Below are positions 6,407 to 15,178 of a stretch of DNA of 40,966 bases, piece after piece. Positions within the stretch are counted from its first letter, which is position 1; each line of letters begins with the position of its first letter. The DNA is taken from positions 1 through 40,966 of the forward strand of contig JABZLB010000028.1 in assembly GCA_015256945.1 (NCBI GenBank), in the 5' to 3' direction. The notes beneath the pieces were generated by a model. It was not told the DNA's origin. It searched no databases and saw only the letters and a list, made by a program, of their open reading frames with translations. Position numbers and translations under genes: made by a program. This DNA is from Prevotellaceae bacterium (GTDB lineage Bacteria; Bacteroidota; Bacteroidia; Bacteroidales; Bacteroidaceae).

Positions 6407-7180
6407 ATGAAGAAATTCTGTTTAGACCTGACCGTATGTTCGGTCGAAAGGCTTTCCGACAAGCATGTATTGTTGAAGCTAACTTGTCGTGAAGCTTTAT
6501 CCGAAATGAGGCCAGGTCAGTTTGTTGAAGTAAGAATTGATAATAGTTCTTCAACATTTCTCCGTCGTCCTATTTCCATTAACTTTGTTGATTACGTGCG
6601 TAACGAACTATGGTTGTTGGTGGCAGCCGTAGGCGACGGCACGCGACACCTGATGTCTTTACAATGTGGAGATGTCGTGAATTGTCTTTTTCCACTGGGC
6701 AATGGCTTTTGTGATTTCGGACGAAAAGGTAATAAAAAGGTGCTGCTTGTAGGCGGAGGCGTTGGTGTTGCTCCGCTTTTGTGGCAAGGGATACGTATAA
6801 AAGAGGAAGGCAATATTCCCTTTTTCCTGCTTGGTGCCCGCACAAGTAAGGATATTTTAGAGCGTGATCTTTTCGAGAATGCGGGTAAAGTTTTCATCAC
6901 TACTGAAGATGGCTCCGAAGGAGAACAGGGGTTTGTTACGAACCATCCGGTGCTTTCGCATGAACATTTCGACTTTATCCAAACGTGTGGACCTAAGCCA
7001 ATGATGATGGCTGTGGCACGATTTGCGCGTGAAAACGATGTTCCCTGTGAAGCATCATTAGAGAATATGATGGCATGCGGGCTGGGAGCTTGTCTGTGTT
7101 GTGTTGAAAAAACAGAAGAAGGTAATCAGTGTGTGTGCAAAGAAGGGCCGGTGTTTAATATTAAGAAGCTGTTATGGTAG
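6407..7180 (+). CDS. pyrK: Dihydroorotate dehydrogenase B, electron-transfer subunit
   Basis: PyrK carries electrons from the type 1B dihydroorotate dehydrogenase to NAD+ through FAD and a 2Fe-2S cluster in pyrimidine synthesis. Visible elements in the 257 residues are the FAD motif RRPIS (53-57), the nucleotide-binding GGGVGVAPL (116-124), CGPKPMM (194-200), and the cluster ligands Cys224, Cys229, Cys232 and Cys244 near the C-terminus. The upstream in-frame start at 6299 is rejected because it precedes the consensus promoter. The gene overlaps pyrD by 7 bases (ATGGTAG), so the two subunits are translationally linked. Confidence 0.93.
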   Translation: MKKFCLDLTVCSVERLSDKHVLLKLTCREALSEMRPGQFVEVRIDNSSSTFLRRPISINFVDYVRNELWLLVAAVGDGTRHLMSLQCGDVVNCLFPLGNGFCDFGRKGNKKVLLVGGGVGVAPLLWQGIRIKEEGNIPFFLLGARTSKDILERDLFENAGKVFITTEDGSEGEQGFVTNHPVLSHEHFDFIQTCGPKPMMMAVARFARENDVPCEASLENMMACGLGACLCCVEKTEEGNQCVCKEGPVFNIKKLLW

Positions 7181-8079
7181 ATCTAAATGTAAAGATAAAT
7201 CAATTAAATCTCGCCAATCCTGTGATGACTGCCAGCGGTACTTTCGGTTACGGTTTGGAATATTCGGATCTGGTTCCTTTAAATGAGATTGGAGGAATTA
7301 TAGTAAAAGGTACGACGTTGGAAGCACGCGAGGGTAATGATTATCCGCGTATGGCAGAAACGTCATCGGGTATGCTCAATTGTGTAGGGCTGCAAAATAA
7401 GGGCGTTGATTACTTTTGTAGCCATATTTATCCGCAGATTAAGGATATAAAAACGTGCATGATCGTTAATGTCAGTGGCCATTCAACGGAAACCTATGCC
7501 CGATGTGCTGAGCGGATTAATGCGTTAGAGTATATCCCTGCCATCGAATTGAATATATCCTGTCCTAATGTAAAGGAGGGCGGAATGGCTTTTGGGGTGA
7601 CGTGTGAAGGAGCTACAAGCGTGGTGAAGGCGGTGCGAAAAGTGTATCATAAAACCCTTATCGTGAAGCTTTCGCCCAATGTAACAAACATCTCTGACAT
7701 AGCAAAGGCATGCGAAGCCGAAGGAGCCGACAGTGTTTCATTGATAAATACACTGATGGGAATGGCGATAGATATTGAGCATCGCAGGCCTAAGCTCAGC
7801 ATTCGTACGGGTGGACTCAGTGGTCCGGCGGTGAAACCGGTTGCTGTTCGTATGGTTAACGATGTGGCACATGCCGTAAAAATACCGGTCATTGGGCTGG
7901 GAGGTATCATGTGCGCAGCCGATGCCATCGAGTTTATGATGGCTGGAGCAACGGCCGTTCAGGTTGGAACAGCCAATTTTATCGACCCACAGGTAACCAT
8001 AAAGATAAAGAAGGGGATGGCCGAATGGTTGGAAAACCATGGTTGTAAAAGCGTAACCGAAATTATCGGAGCTGTATAA
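7174..8079 (+). CDS. pyrD: Dihydroorotate dehydrogenase B, catalytic subunit
   Basis: PyrD (type 1B) oxidises dihydroorotate to orotate using FMN, the fourth step of UMP synthesis, in a complex with PyrK. The 301-residue protein has ASGTFGYG (20-27), the FMN-contacting VKGTT (44-48, Lys45), and NISCPN with the catalytic Cys130; the Cys (rather than Ser) base is what marks class 1 enzymes. Late GGIM and GATAVQVGTA phosphate-binding turns are present. Its overlap with pyrK confirms the 1B heterotetramer form. It is the last gene of the operon, with a terminator at 8149. Confidence 0.95.
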   Translation: MVDLNVKINQLNLANPVMTASGTFGYGLEYSDLVPLNEIGGIIVKGTTLEAREGNDYPRMAETSSGMLNCVGLQNKGVDYFCSHIYPQIKDIKTCMIVNVSGHSTETYARCAERINALEYIPAIELNISCPNVKEGGMAFGVTCEGATSVVKAVRKVYHKTLIVKLSPNVTNISDIAKACEAEGADSVSLINTLMGMAIDIEHRRPKLSIRTGGLSGPAVKPVAVRMVNDVAHAVKIPVIGLGGIMCAADAIEFMMAGATAVQVGTANFIDPQVTIKIKKGMAEWLENHGCKSVTEIIGAV

Positions 8080-8106
8080 AAAAGGGAGTTGTCATCGACA
8101 ACTCCC
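8078..8106 (-). terminator. Minus-strand terminator for aroC
   Basis: GGGAGTTGTC and GACAACTCCC form a perfect 10-bp stem with a 3-base loop (8084-8106). On the minus strand it is followed by TTTTTT (8078-8083). It therefore terminates aroC, even though it touches the end of pyrD. Confidence 0.75.
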
Positions 8107-8148
8107 AACCAACACAAAAACTAAACTAGACTTAACTAAACTATTCGG

Positions 8149-8179
8149 GGGCTTTTCACAAAGCCCTTTTTTCTTTTTT
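8149..8179 (+). terminator. Plus-strand terminator for pyrK-pyrD
   Basis: GGGCTTT (8149-8155) pairs with AAAGCCC (8160-8166) around TCAC, followed by TTTTTTCTTTTTT. Confidence 0.8.
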
Positions 8180-8256
8180 CTTTCTGTTGCAAATATAGTT
8201 TATTCTTTCAATTAGAGCCGTTTATGAATGTTAAAAAAATGATTTAAGACATTTTT

Positions 8257-9372
8257 TTATAGTTTTGTGGTCTTATTGAGAAGGAAATTGTCCAATATAA
8301 CCATTGCTGCCATAGCCTCTACGATGGGCACTGCTCGTGGAACCACGCACGGATCGTGGCGTCCATGTGCTGTGAACAGGGTAGGATGGCCCTGCAAATC
8401 AACTGTTTTTTGTTGCTTTAGCAATGTGGCAACAGGTTTAAATGCTACCCTGAAGTATATGTCCTGTCCATTGCTTATACCGCCCTGTATGCCGCCGCTG
8501 TGGTTGGTTGCAGTTGTTATTTGAGACGAACGATTCTCTTTTTCAGAGGTCATTACACCGTCTGACTTAGGTATAAAGCTATCGTTTTGTTCACTTCCAC
8601 GTGCTGTTATACTTTCAAATCCACCGCCATATTCGAACCCTTTCGCTGCATTTATACCGAGCATAGCTGCTCCAAGCTGTGCGTGTAGCTTGCCAAACTC
8701 GGGTTCTCCCAGCCCCGAGGGGCATCCTTTTATTACGCACGACACCACGCCGCCAATGGTATCGCCATCAGCTTTCACCTTTAATATAAGCTCTTCCATT
8801 TCGTGTGCTTTCTCTTTATCGGGACAGCGTACGATGTTTTTTTCGGTCTCCGACAGGTCATACTGACGATAATCGTTTTCGAGCCTGATGTTGCCAACCT
8901 GGCTTACAAATGCCTGTATGCTGATATTAAGCTGTTTGAGAGCGAGCTTTGCGAGGGCACCGCCCACACATCTGGCAATTGTGATACGGGCAGATGAGCG
9001 TCCTCCGCCACGATGATCCCTTATACCATATTTCTCATAGAAGGTATAATCGGCGTGCGAAGGCCTGAATATCTGGCGCATATTGTCGTAATCGCCCGAG
9101 TGCTGGTCGTTATTGTATACTACAAAACCTATGGGAGCACCTGTCGATTTGCCCTCAAAAACACCGCTTAACAGGGTTACCGTGTCGCTTTCGTGCCGTT
9201 GAGTAGTAACCTTACTTTGCCCGGGCTTTCGCCTGTTCAGTTCTTTTTGAATAAAATCGAGGTCTATTTCAATATCGGCCGGCATGCCATCTACAACACC
9301 TCCTATCGCTTCGCCATGGCTTTCGCCAAATGTTGTGAGGGTGAATATGTGGCCAAAACTATTACGAATCAT
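8257..9372 (-). CDS. aroC: Chorismate synthase
   Basis: AroC converts 5-enolpyruvylshikimate 3-phosphate to chorismate with reduced FMN, the last step of the shikimate pathway. The 371-residue protein has the family landmarks: GESHGEAIGG near residue 16, RHESDTVTLLSGVFEG, the signature HADYTF...RDHRGGGRSSAR, and the FMN-binding FEYGGGFESITARGSEQND. Length is normal. It is a single-gene unit with a -7 box at 9458 and a terminator placed beyond the converging pyrD terminator. Confidence 0.95.
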   Translation of the reverse strand: MIRNSFGHIFTLTTFGESHGEAIGGVVDGMPADIEIDLDFIQKELNRRKPGQSKVTTQRHESDTVTLLSGVFEGKSTGAPIGFVVYNNDQHSGDYDNMRQIFRPSHADYTFYEKYGIRDHRGGGRSSARITIARCVGGALAKLALKQLNISIQAFVSQVGNIRLENDYRQYDLSETEKNIVRCPDKEKAHEMEELILKVKADGDTIGGVVSCVIKGCPSGLGEPEFGKLHAQLGAAMLGINAAKGFEYGGGFESITARGSEQNDSFIPKSDGVMTSEKENRSSQITTATNHSGGIQGGISNGQDIYFRVAFKPVATLLKQQKTVDLQGHPTLFTAHGRHDPCVVPRAVPIVEAMAAMVILDNFLLNKTTKL

Positions 9373-9457
9373 TGTAAACAGGTTTTAGTATACGGGGAAT
9401 ATATCTGAGGTTGAGCCTGAACATGAAAAGCTTCCAAAAATAACTTTCCCATTGTAT

Positions 9458-9466
9458 GCAAAGGTA
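9458..9466 (-). promoter_or_regulatory. -7 box for aroC
   Basis: The minus strand reads TACCTTTGC about 85 bases before the aroC ATG at 9372; no clear -33 element is seen. Confidence 0.5.
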
Positions 9467-9580
9467 ATATATTTCTCCGAAATGCTATGTTCATGCTATT
9501 TTTTCTTTCTTTTAGGTGTTAAAATGCTGTTTTTCAATACTCATTTGTTGGTATTTTTAATAAACCGCTATTTTTAGGTA

Positions 9581-9612
9581 TTGTCAGAAAGAATAATTCG
9601 TCTTATCTTTGC
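9581..9612 (+). promoter_or_regulatory. Orphan promoter in intergenic DNA
   Basis: TTG at 9581-9583 and TATCTTTGC at 9604-9612 have near-consensus spacing. No gene of normal size follows on this strand before a terminator at 9699. Confidence 0.55.
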
Positions 9613-9615
9613 ATC

Positions 9616-9724
9616 AGGAAAACAGAGGTTTCCAAATGATATTGATTTTTATTTTCGCTCTATTAGATAATTCATAATGTTTTTGTATAATATGTATTAG
9701 GCTTGTCGGGAGACAAGCCTTTTA
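9616..9724 (+). ncRNA. Candidate small RNA of about 110 nt
   Basis: A near-consensus promoter and an intrinsic terminator (AGGCTTGTC/GACAAGCCT with TTTT, 9699-9724) enclose about 110 bases with no ordinary gene. The only reading frame is a 13-codon hydrophobic peptide at 9636-9677 (MILIFIFALLDNS) with weak GAGG upstream. It could be a regulatory RNA, a leader-peptide unit, or an RNA for a tiny hydrophobic peptide. Nothing known is recognised; the call rests on the promoter-terminator pair. Confidence 0.4.
9699..9724 (+). terminator. Terminator of the candidate small RNA
   Basis: AGGCTTGTC (9699-9707) pairs with GACAAGCCT (9712-9720) around GGGA, followed by TTTT. Confidence 0.75.
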
Positions 9725-9825
9725 TGTTTTATATGGTGTGTCGTTGCCTTTTGTTTCTTCGTTTGTTTCGGTATATTCTTGTGGTTTTGTTTAAAAGTTA
9801 CAGTTTTTACGCCCGTATTCTCATT

Positions 9826-9911
9826 GTTCGGCGGCCGTCATACATATGGTGTGACGGCCGCCGAATGCGCTGTTGACAACCGTCACACCATGTGTATGAC
9901 GGCCGCCGAAC
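9826..9911. repeat. Dispersed palindromic repeat, copy A (86 bp)
   Basis: Bases 9826-9857 and 9880-9911 are inverted copies with one mismatch in 32, separated by 22 bases. Each arm starts with the core TTCGGCGGCCGTCA. The first arm can also fold alone (9827-9840 with 9852-9865). Two relatives occur at 28170 and 40477. It lies 3' of the minus-strand gene ending at 10037. Confidence 0.9.
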
Positions 9912-10036
9912 GGTAACCTTTATGTGCAAATGGGTTTAACCTTACGTCGCGGAGCAGGTACCATTATGCAGGTATCTTCTTGTCAAAAGCCTGTAATTGC
10001 AATACAAATGGTACTGGATATATAAAAGATACAGTT

Positions 10037-10546
10037 TTACCGGCGTACAAAAACGAGCTTTTTCGGCATCTTAACCCACTTTCTGTTGCGTGCTATTTTA
10101 ATTGTACTTCCCGACTCTTGTGTCAGCGTGAAGCTCCCGTCCTTTTCATAAGTAAGCGTAGCTTCGAGGTCTTCGCTGCCGTAATCGTTCACAATCTGCA
10201 GCTTTGCACAACGGGGGTTGACAAGCACGGCATCAGTAAACAGCCACTTTCGTCCGTCTTCGTAATCACCAAAAAAGCCGGGAAGATCGCCGAATATGTC
10301 CTGACCGGGTACACGAATCTGCTTGCGGTAGAAATCAATTCGCAGGTAAACATTATACTCCTTATTATAAAGGTTGCCTTTGAATGTGACAGAGTCGGCT
10401 GCTTTGTTATTTGCAGGCAGCAGTTTTGTTGAGTTCTGTGATGTTCTGTTTTCAATCATGACAGAAGGTTTTTGCGCGTTCTGCTGCTGTGCTTTTGCAC
10501 AAAGGGCGAACGCCACCCATATTATTGTGAAGAGTTTTCTGTACAT
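10037..10546 (-). CDS. Exported protein of unknown function (169 residues)
   Basis: A signal peptide (MYRKLFTIIWVAFALCAKAQ, probable cleavage after about residue 19) is followed by a Gln/Asn-rich spacer and a beta-rich domain from about residue 50 (VTFKGNLYNKEYNVYLRIDFYRK). The mature protein has a single Cys and no lipobox, so it is likely periplasmic. I do not recognise the domain. It stands alone, with a TAACTTTGC box at 10603 and divergent from the glycogen operon. Its function is unknown. Confidence 0.7.
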   Translation of the reverse strand: MYRKLFTIIWVAFALCAKAQQQNAQKPSVMIENRTSQNSTKLLPANNKAADSVTFKGNLYNKEYNVYLRIDFYRKQIRVPGQDIFGDLPGFFGDYEDGRKWLFTDAVLVNPRCAKLQIVNDYGSEDLEATLTYEKDGSFTLTQESGSTIKIARNRKWVKMPKKLVFVRR

Positions 10547-10602
10547 TTTTTATTTTTTTTGTCAATAATTGCGATGGTTATGCAACTAACTTGTTGATTG
10601 AT

Positions 10603-10611
10603 GCAAAGTTA
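10603..10611 (-). promoter_or_regulatory. -7 box for the 169-residue exported protein
   Basis: The minus strand reads TAACTTTGC about 57 bases before the start at 10546. Confidence 0.5.
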
Positions 10612-10662
10612 ATCGATTGCATCAATAAATGCGAGCATTTTTGAAAAATATAATTGTTTGGA

Positions 10663-10693
10663 TTTGGTTTTTACCTTTTTTATATTATCTTTG
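10663..10693 (+). promoter_or_regulatory. Consensus promoter of the glycogen operon
   Basis: TTTG (10663-10666), 19 bases, TATCTTTG (10686-10693) matches the consensus exactly, 20 bases before the ATG at 10714. Confidence 0.8.
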
Positions 10694-10713
10694 TCCGCAA
10701 CAAGACTGTTTTT

Positions 10714-12384
10714 ATGGATAAGAACATAATGCTTCCCGACTATATTTTTGAATCGAGCTGGGAAGTTTGCAATAAGATAGGTGGCATTTATGCAGTGCTT
10801 TCAACCCGTGCCAGAACTTTACAAGATAAATTTAAGGATAGAATTATTTTTATTGGCCCTGATTGTTGGAGCAATAACCCCTGCCCATACTTTAAGGAAG
10901 ACGAGTCGCTGTTCTCATCATGGCGGAAGAATGCTGTTGCAGAAGGCTTGTCAGTGAGGGTTGGACGTTGGACAATACCTGGCAGTCCTGTCGCTGTTCT
11001 GGTTGATTTTACACCCTTTTTTGCAAATAAAAATCAGATTTATACTGACCTCTGGGCCGACTATCAGGTCGACAGTCTGCATGCCTATGGCGATTATGAC
11101 GAGGCATCCATGTTTTCGTATGCGGCCGGTCGTGTTGTAGAGAGCTTCTATCGCTATTATCTTGACAACACGAAACAGGTTGTTTATCAGGGCAACGAGT
11201 GGATGACGGGCCTTGGTTTGCTTTATATTCGCAAGCATGTTCCAGCCATCGGAACCATTTTTACCACCCATGCTACGAGCATCGGACGCAGTATTGCAGG
11301 CAACAATAAACCCCTTTACGACTATCTTTTTGCCTATCATGGCGACCAGATGGCAGAGGAACTGAATATGCAAAGCAAGCATTCTATTGAGAAGCAAACC
11401 GCGCTTAATGTAGATTGCTTTACAACGGTAAGCGATATTACGGCCCGCGAATGTGCCGAATTATTGGATAAGCCCTGCGATGTTGTGCTGCCCAACGGGT
11501 TTGAAGACGATTTTGTGCCGAAGGCTGCAGCGTTTACACGCAAGCGCCGTGCAGCACGGAAGCAATTGCTTGCCATAGCAAACGCTTTAACCGGTGACCA
11601 TTTTGATGACAACACCCTTATTGTATCAACGAGCGGGCGTTACGAGTTCAGGAACAAAGGGCTTGATGTTTTTATCGATTCTATGAACCGGTTACGCTCC
11701 GATAGCCGGCTTAAGCGTAAAATAGTAGCTTTTATAGAAGTACCTGCATGGGTAAAAGAACCTCGCCGCGACCTGCAGCAACGGCTGGCAAGTGGCCGTG
11801 AGTTTGACACACCACTGCCGCAACCGCAGCTTACCCACTGGCTAAACGACCAGGATAACGACCGTGCACTCGGTATGATGCGCCAGCTGAACATAACCAA
11901 TGACAAGGCTGAAAAGGTTAAAATTATTTTTATACCCTCATACCTGATGGGTGATGATGGTGTGGTTAACCTGCCTTATTACGACGTGCTTCCGGGCCAC
12001 GACTTGTGCATTTACCCGTCCTATTATGAGCCATGGGGCTATACTCCCCTTGAGGCTGTTGCCTTTAAGGTTCCCTGTATCACTACCGACCTGGCAGGTT
12101 TTGGCCTGTGGGTAAACGGCGAAGTGGGGCATAGCAGCACCATTGACAATGGCGTTCAGGTAGTTCATCGCACTGATAGTAACTACAATGAGGTTGTAGA
12201 AGAAACAAAAAACACCGTAGTCCATTTCTCATTATTGAACAGTGACGAGGTAAAAAAAGTGCGCGAACGGGCCTTCCGCCTTTCAAAGAAAGCCCTTTGG
12301 CAACATTTCATTACCTATTATTATAAGGCATACAATATTGCTTTGCGCAAAGCTGAAGCAAGAAAAGAAAACGAATTAATTTAA
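10714..12384 (+). CDS. Glycogen synthase, GT3 (eukaryote-type) family
   Basis: The 556-residue enzyme should extend alpha-1,4-glucan chains from a nucleotide-glucose donor. It resembles the GT3 family of fungal and animal glycogen synthases rather than the bacterial GT5 GlgA: the N-terminal substrate loop KIGGIYAVLS (21-30), FTTHATSIGRSIAG, LPNGF, and the C-terminal donor and catalytic segment YPSYYEPWGYTPLEA. The start at 10714 is set by the consensus promoter; the in-frame start at 10654 precedes it. Only 19 bases separate it from the phosphorylase gene, so synthesis and breakdown of glycogen are co-transcribed. Donor specificity (UDP- or ADP-glucose) is not visible. Confidence 0.88.
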   Translation: MDKNIMLPDYIFESSWEVCNKIGGIYAVLSTRARTLQDKFKDRIIFIGPDCWSNNPCPYFKEDESLFSSWRKNAVAEGLSVRVGRWTIPGSPVAVLVDFTPFFANKNQIYTDLWADYQVDSLHAYGDYDEASMFSYAAGRVVESFYRYYLDNTKQVVYQGNEWMTGLGLLYIRKHVPAIGTIFTTHATSIGRSIAGNNKPLYDYLFAYHGDQMAEELNMQSKHSIEKQTALNVDCFTTVSDITARECAELLDKPCDVVLPNGFEDDFVPKAAAFTRKRRAARKQLLAIANALTGDHFDDNTLIVSTSGRYEFRNKGLDVFIDSMNRLRSDSRLKRKIVAFIEVPAWVKEPRRDLQQRLASGREFDTPLPQPQLTHWLNDQDNDRALGMMRQLNITNDKAEKVKIIFIPSYLMGDDGVVNLPYYDVLPGHDLCIYPSYYEPWGYTPLEAVAFKVPCITTDLAGFGLWVNGEVGHSSTIDNGVQVVHRTDSNYNEVVEETKNTVVHFSLLNSDEVKKVRERAFRLSKKALWQHFITYYYKAYNIALRKAEARKENELI

Positions 12385-12403
12385 TTATCGATTATAACGA
12401 CTT

Positions 12404-14965
12404 ATGAAAATTAAATCAGATTACACCAACAACCCCCAGTGGAAGACGTTAAACATAAAGTCAACGCTTCCCAAACAGTTGGAATGTTTGAACGAGCTTG
12501 CTCATAACATGTGGTGGGCATGGAATTATGAAGCTCGAAATTTGTTTAAAAGTCTGGATGAAAATCTTTATGAAGAGGTAGGTCATAACCCTGTATTGCT
12601 GCTCGACAGGCTGGGATACGACCGTAAAGAGGCCATTGTAAAGGATAAAAACCTGATGGAACAGGTGAAGAAGGTATACGAAAAGTTCAGGGCTTATATG
12701 GATGTTAAGCCTAATAAAAAGCGTCCTTCAGTTGCCTATTTCTCGATGGAGTATGGCCTTAATCAGGTTTTAAAGATATATTCCGGCGGTCTTGGTATGC
12801 TTGCCGGCGACTATTTGAAGGAGGCTTCCGATTCAAACGTTGACCTTTGTGGTGTTGGCTTCCTTTATCGTTATGGCTATTTCCGCCAGAGTCTGAGCAT
12901 GGATGGCCAGCAGCTTGCAAAGTATGACGCCCAGGATTTCAACACGCTGCCCATTGAACGTGAACTTGACGCCAACGGCAATCAGGTAGTGGTAGACGTG
13001 CCTTACATGAATTATCATGTACATGCATTGGTATGGCGTGTAAACGTTGGGCGCATAAAGCTGTATCTTCTGGATACCGATAACGATATGAACTCGGAGT
13101 TTGACAAGCCTATTACCCACTCTTTATACGGTGGTGACTGGGAAAACCGTCTGAAACAAGAGATACTTCTTGGTATTGGTGGTATGCTGATGCTGAAGAA
13201 ATTGGGTGTTAACAAGCAGCTTTATCATTGTAACGAGGGTCATGCTGCATTGTGTAACCTCCAGCGTCTGGTCGATTATGTTCAGAGCGGACTTACATTT
13301 AACGAGGCACTTGAGCTTGTAAAGGCATCATCTCTCTATACGGTTCATACACCTGTGCCGGCAGGACACGACTACTTTGACGAAGCCCTTTTTGGCAAAT
13401 ATATGGGCGGTTATCCTCAGATGCTTGGCATTTCGTGGGACGAGTTCATTGGCATGGGCCGTGAAAATGCCGACGATCATAACGAGCGTTTTTGCATGAG
13501 TCTCTTCGCTTGCAACACATGTCAGGAAGTAAATGGTGTTAGTAAGTTACACGGTTGGGTAAGTCAGAAGATGTTTTCACCGCTATGGAAGGGATACTTT
13601 GCTGAAGAAAACCATGTAGGCTATGTTACCAATGGCGTACATTTCCCCACATGGTGTGCAACCGAATGGCGCAAACTATACGACATGTATTTCGATGAGA
13701 CATTCATGTCAGACCAGAGTAACGAGGAAATCTGGCATGCCATCTATAAGGTTTCCGACGAAGAGATATGGGAAACCCGTATGGCCTTGAAGAAGAAACT
13801 TATTAAATATATCCGTGATAAGTTTACAACACAATGGCTTCGTAATCAGGGTGATCCTGCTCGTGTGATGTCGCTGCTTGAGCGTATCAATCCCAATGCA
13901 CTGATGATAGGCTTCTGCCGGCGTTTTGCAACATATAAACGTGCACACCTTTTGTTCACCGATCTTGAACGTCTTAACCGTATTGTGAACAACCCTGAAT
14001 GCCCGGTGCTGTTCTTTTTCTCGGGAAAGGCTCACCCTGCTGATGGTGCAGGTCAGGACCTTATCAAAAGAATTTATGAGATAAGCCAGCGTCCTGAGTT
14101 CCTCGGTAAGATTATATTCCTCGAAGATTATGATATGCAACTTGCACGCCGCCTGGTTTCGGGCGTCGACATTTGGATGAATACGCCAACTCGTCCGCTC
14201 GAAGCTTCTGGTACATCGGGAGAGAAAGCTGAGATGAACGGCGTTGTAAACCTTTCGGTTCTCGATGGATGGTGGGTAGAAGGCTATCGTAAGGGAGCTG
14301 GCTGGGCGCTGCCACAGGAACGCACTTATGAGCTGCAGAACTACCAGGATCAGCTGGATGCTGCTACCATTTACTCGTTGCTGGAGAATGAAATTGTACC
14401 GCTTTACTATGAAAAGAACAAGAACGGGTACAGCGAAAACTGGATAAAGGTTATTAAAAACTCAATAGCAACTATTGCTCCACATTATACCATGAAGCGT
14501 CAGCTCGACGATTATTACGACAAATTCTATAACAAACAGGCGGCTCGCTTTGCCAAATTATCGGCCAATAATAACCGTGAAGCTATTGAAATAGCCCAGT
14601 GGAAGGAAGCTGTTGCAGAGCGTTGGGATGCTATTAGCGTTGTCAGTAAGGATACCGCGTTCTTAAACGAAGGTGGTATGACAGGCAAGAAGGTAAAAAT
14701 TCGCTATGTTATTGATGAACAGGGACTCGATAATGCCGTAGGCCTTGAACTTGTAACCCTGAAGCCTGACACCAATACTTCTGACCGGAGAATATACAGT
14801 GTACATGAATTTAAAATGGTAGGTAGCGAAGGTAATCGCTATACCTTTGAGCTTACTGTGGTTCCAGAACACGCCGGTAGCTTTAAAAGTTGTGTACGTA
14901 TGTTCCCGAAAGATGCGAGATTACCCCATCGTCAGGATTTCTGCTACGTGAGATGGCTTGACTAA
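12404..14965 (+). CDS. glgP: Alpha-glucan (glycogen) phosphorylase
   Basis: This 853-residue GT35 enzyme releases glucose 1-phosphate from alpha-glucans using pyridoxal phosphate. The N-terminus (MKIKSDYTNNPQWK... LAHNMWWAWN) is the DUF3417 domain that marks the short, archaeal/Thermotoga-like phosphorylase class. The cofactor motif EASGTSGEKAEMNG (600-613) contains the expected PLP Lys608. A domain of about 110 residues follows the catalytic core (from about 740), as in this class. It is the second gene of the glycogen operon, with a strong terminator after it. Confidence 0.92.
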   Translation: MKIKSDYTNNPQWKTLNIKSTLPKQLECLNELAHNMWWAWNYEARNLFKSLDENLYEEVGHNPVLLLDRLGYDRKEAIVKDKNLMEQVKKVYEKFRAYMDVKPNKKRPSVAYFSMEYGLNQVLKIYSGGLGMLAGDYLKEASDSNVDLCGVGFLYRYGYFRQSLSMDGQQLAKYDAQDFNTLPIERELDANGNQVVVDVPYMNYHVHALVWRVNVGRIKLYLLDTDNDMNSEFDKPITHSLYGGDWENRLKQEILLGIGGMLMLKKLGVNKQLYHCNEGHAALCNLQRLVDYVQSGLTFNEALELVKASSLYTVHTPVPAGHDYFDEALFGKYMGGYPQMLGISWDEFIGMGRENADDHNERFCMSLFACNTCQEVNGVSKLHGWVSQKMFSPLWKGYFAEENHVGYVTNGVHFPTWCATEWRKLYDMYFDETFMSDQSNEEIWHAIYKVSDEEIWETRMALKKKLIKYIRDKFTTQWLRNQGDPARVMSLLERINPNALMIGFCRRFATYKRAHLLFTDLERLNRIVNNPECPVLFFFSGKAHPADGAGQDLIKRIYEISQRPEFLGKIIFLEDYDMQLARRLVSGVDIWMNTPTRPLEASGTSGEKAEMNGVVNLSVLDGWWVEGYRKGAGWALPQERTYELQNYQDQLDAATIYSLLENEIVPLYYEKNKNGYSENWIKVIKNSIATIAPHYTMKRQLDDYYDKFYNKQAARFAKLSANNNREAIEIAQWKEAVAERWDAISVVSKDTAFLNEGGMTGKKVKIRYVIDEQGLDNAVGLELVTLKPDTNTSDRRIYSVHEFKMVGSEGNRYTFELTVVPEHAGSFKSCVRMFPKDARLPHRQDFCYVRWLD

Positions 14966-14990
14966 TACAAAATAACAATTCGCTGAATAT

Positions 14991-15028
14991 AGCCCGCCGG
15001 ATATGTCTTTTATCCGGCGGGCTTTTTT
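14991..15028 (+). terminator. Terminator of the glycogen operon
   Basis: AGCCCGCCGGATA (14991-15003) pairs perfectly with TATCCGGCGGGCT (15011-15023) around a 7-base loop, followed by Ts. Confidence 0.9.
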
Positions 15029-15178
15029 GACGGCCTTGTTAAGACAAATAAGTTTTAACATATTTTTATACTTATTTCAGGCAAGGTTTTCCTTTTTCTG
15101 GTTTTAAAAGGTGTACGACATGCGTACAGAAGATTTAGAAAAAGGATAAAACAATAAGTAAAAAAGCAGGGAACAGAG

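Larger units (their letters stand above)
9373..10036. other. 660-bp intergenic stretch: aroC promoter, sRNA candidate, palindromic repeat
   Basis: No gene longer than 13 codons is supported. From left to right it holds the aroC -7 box, an orphan plus-strand promoter and terminator about 110 bases apart, and an 86-bp near-perfect inverted repeat. Confidence 0.6.
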
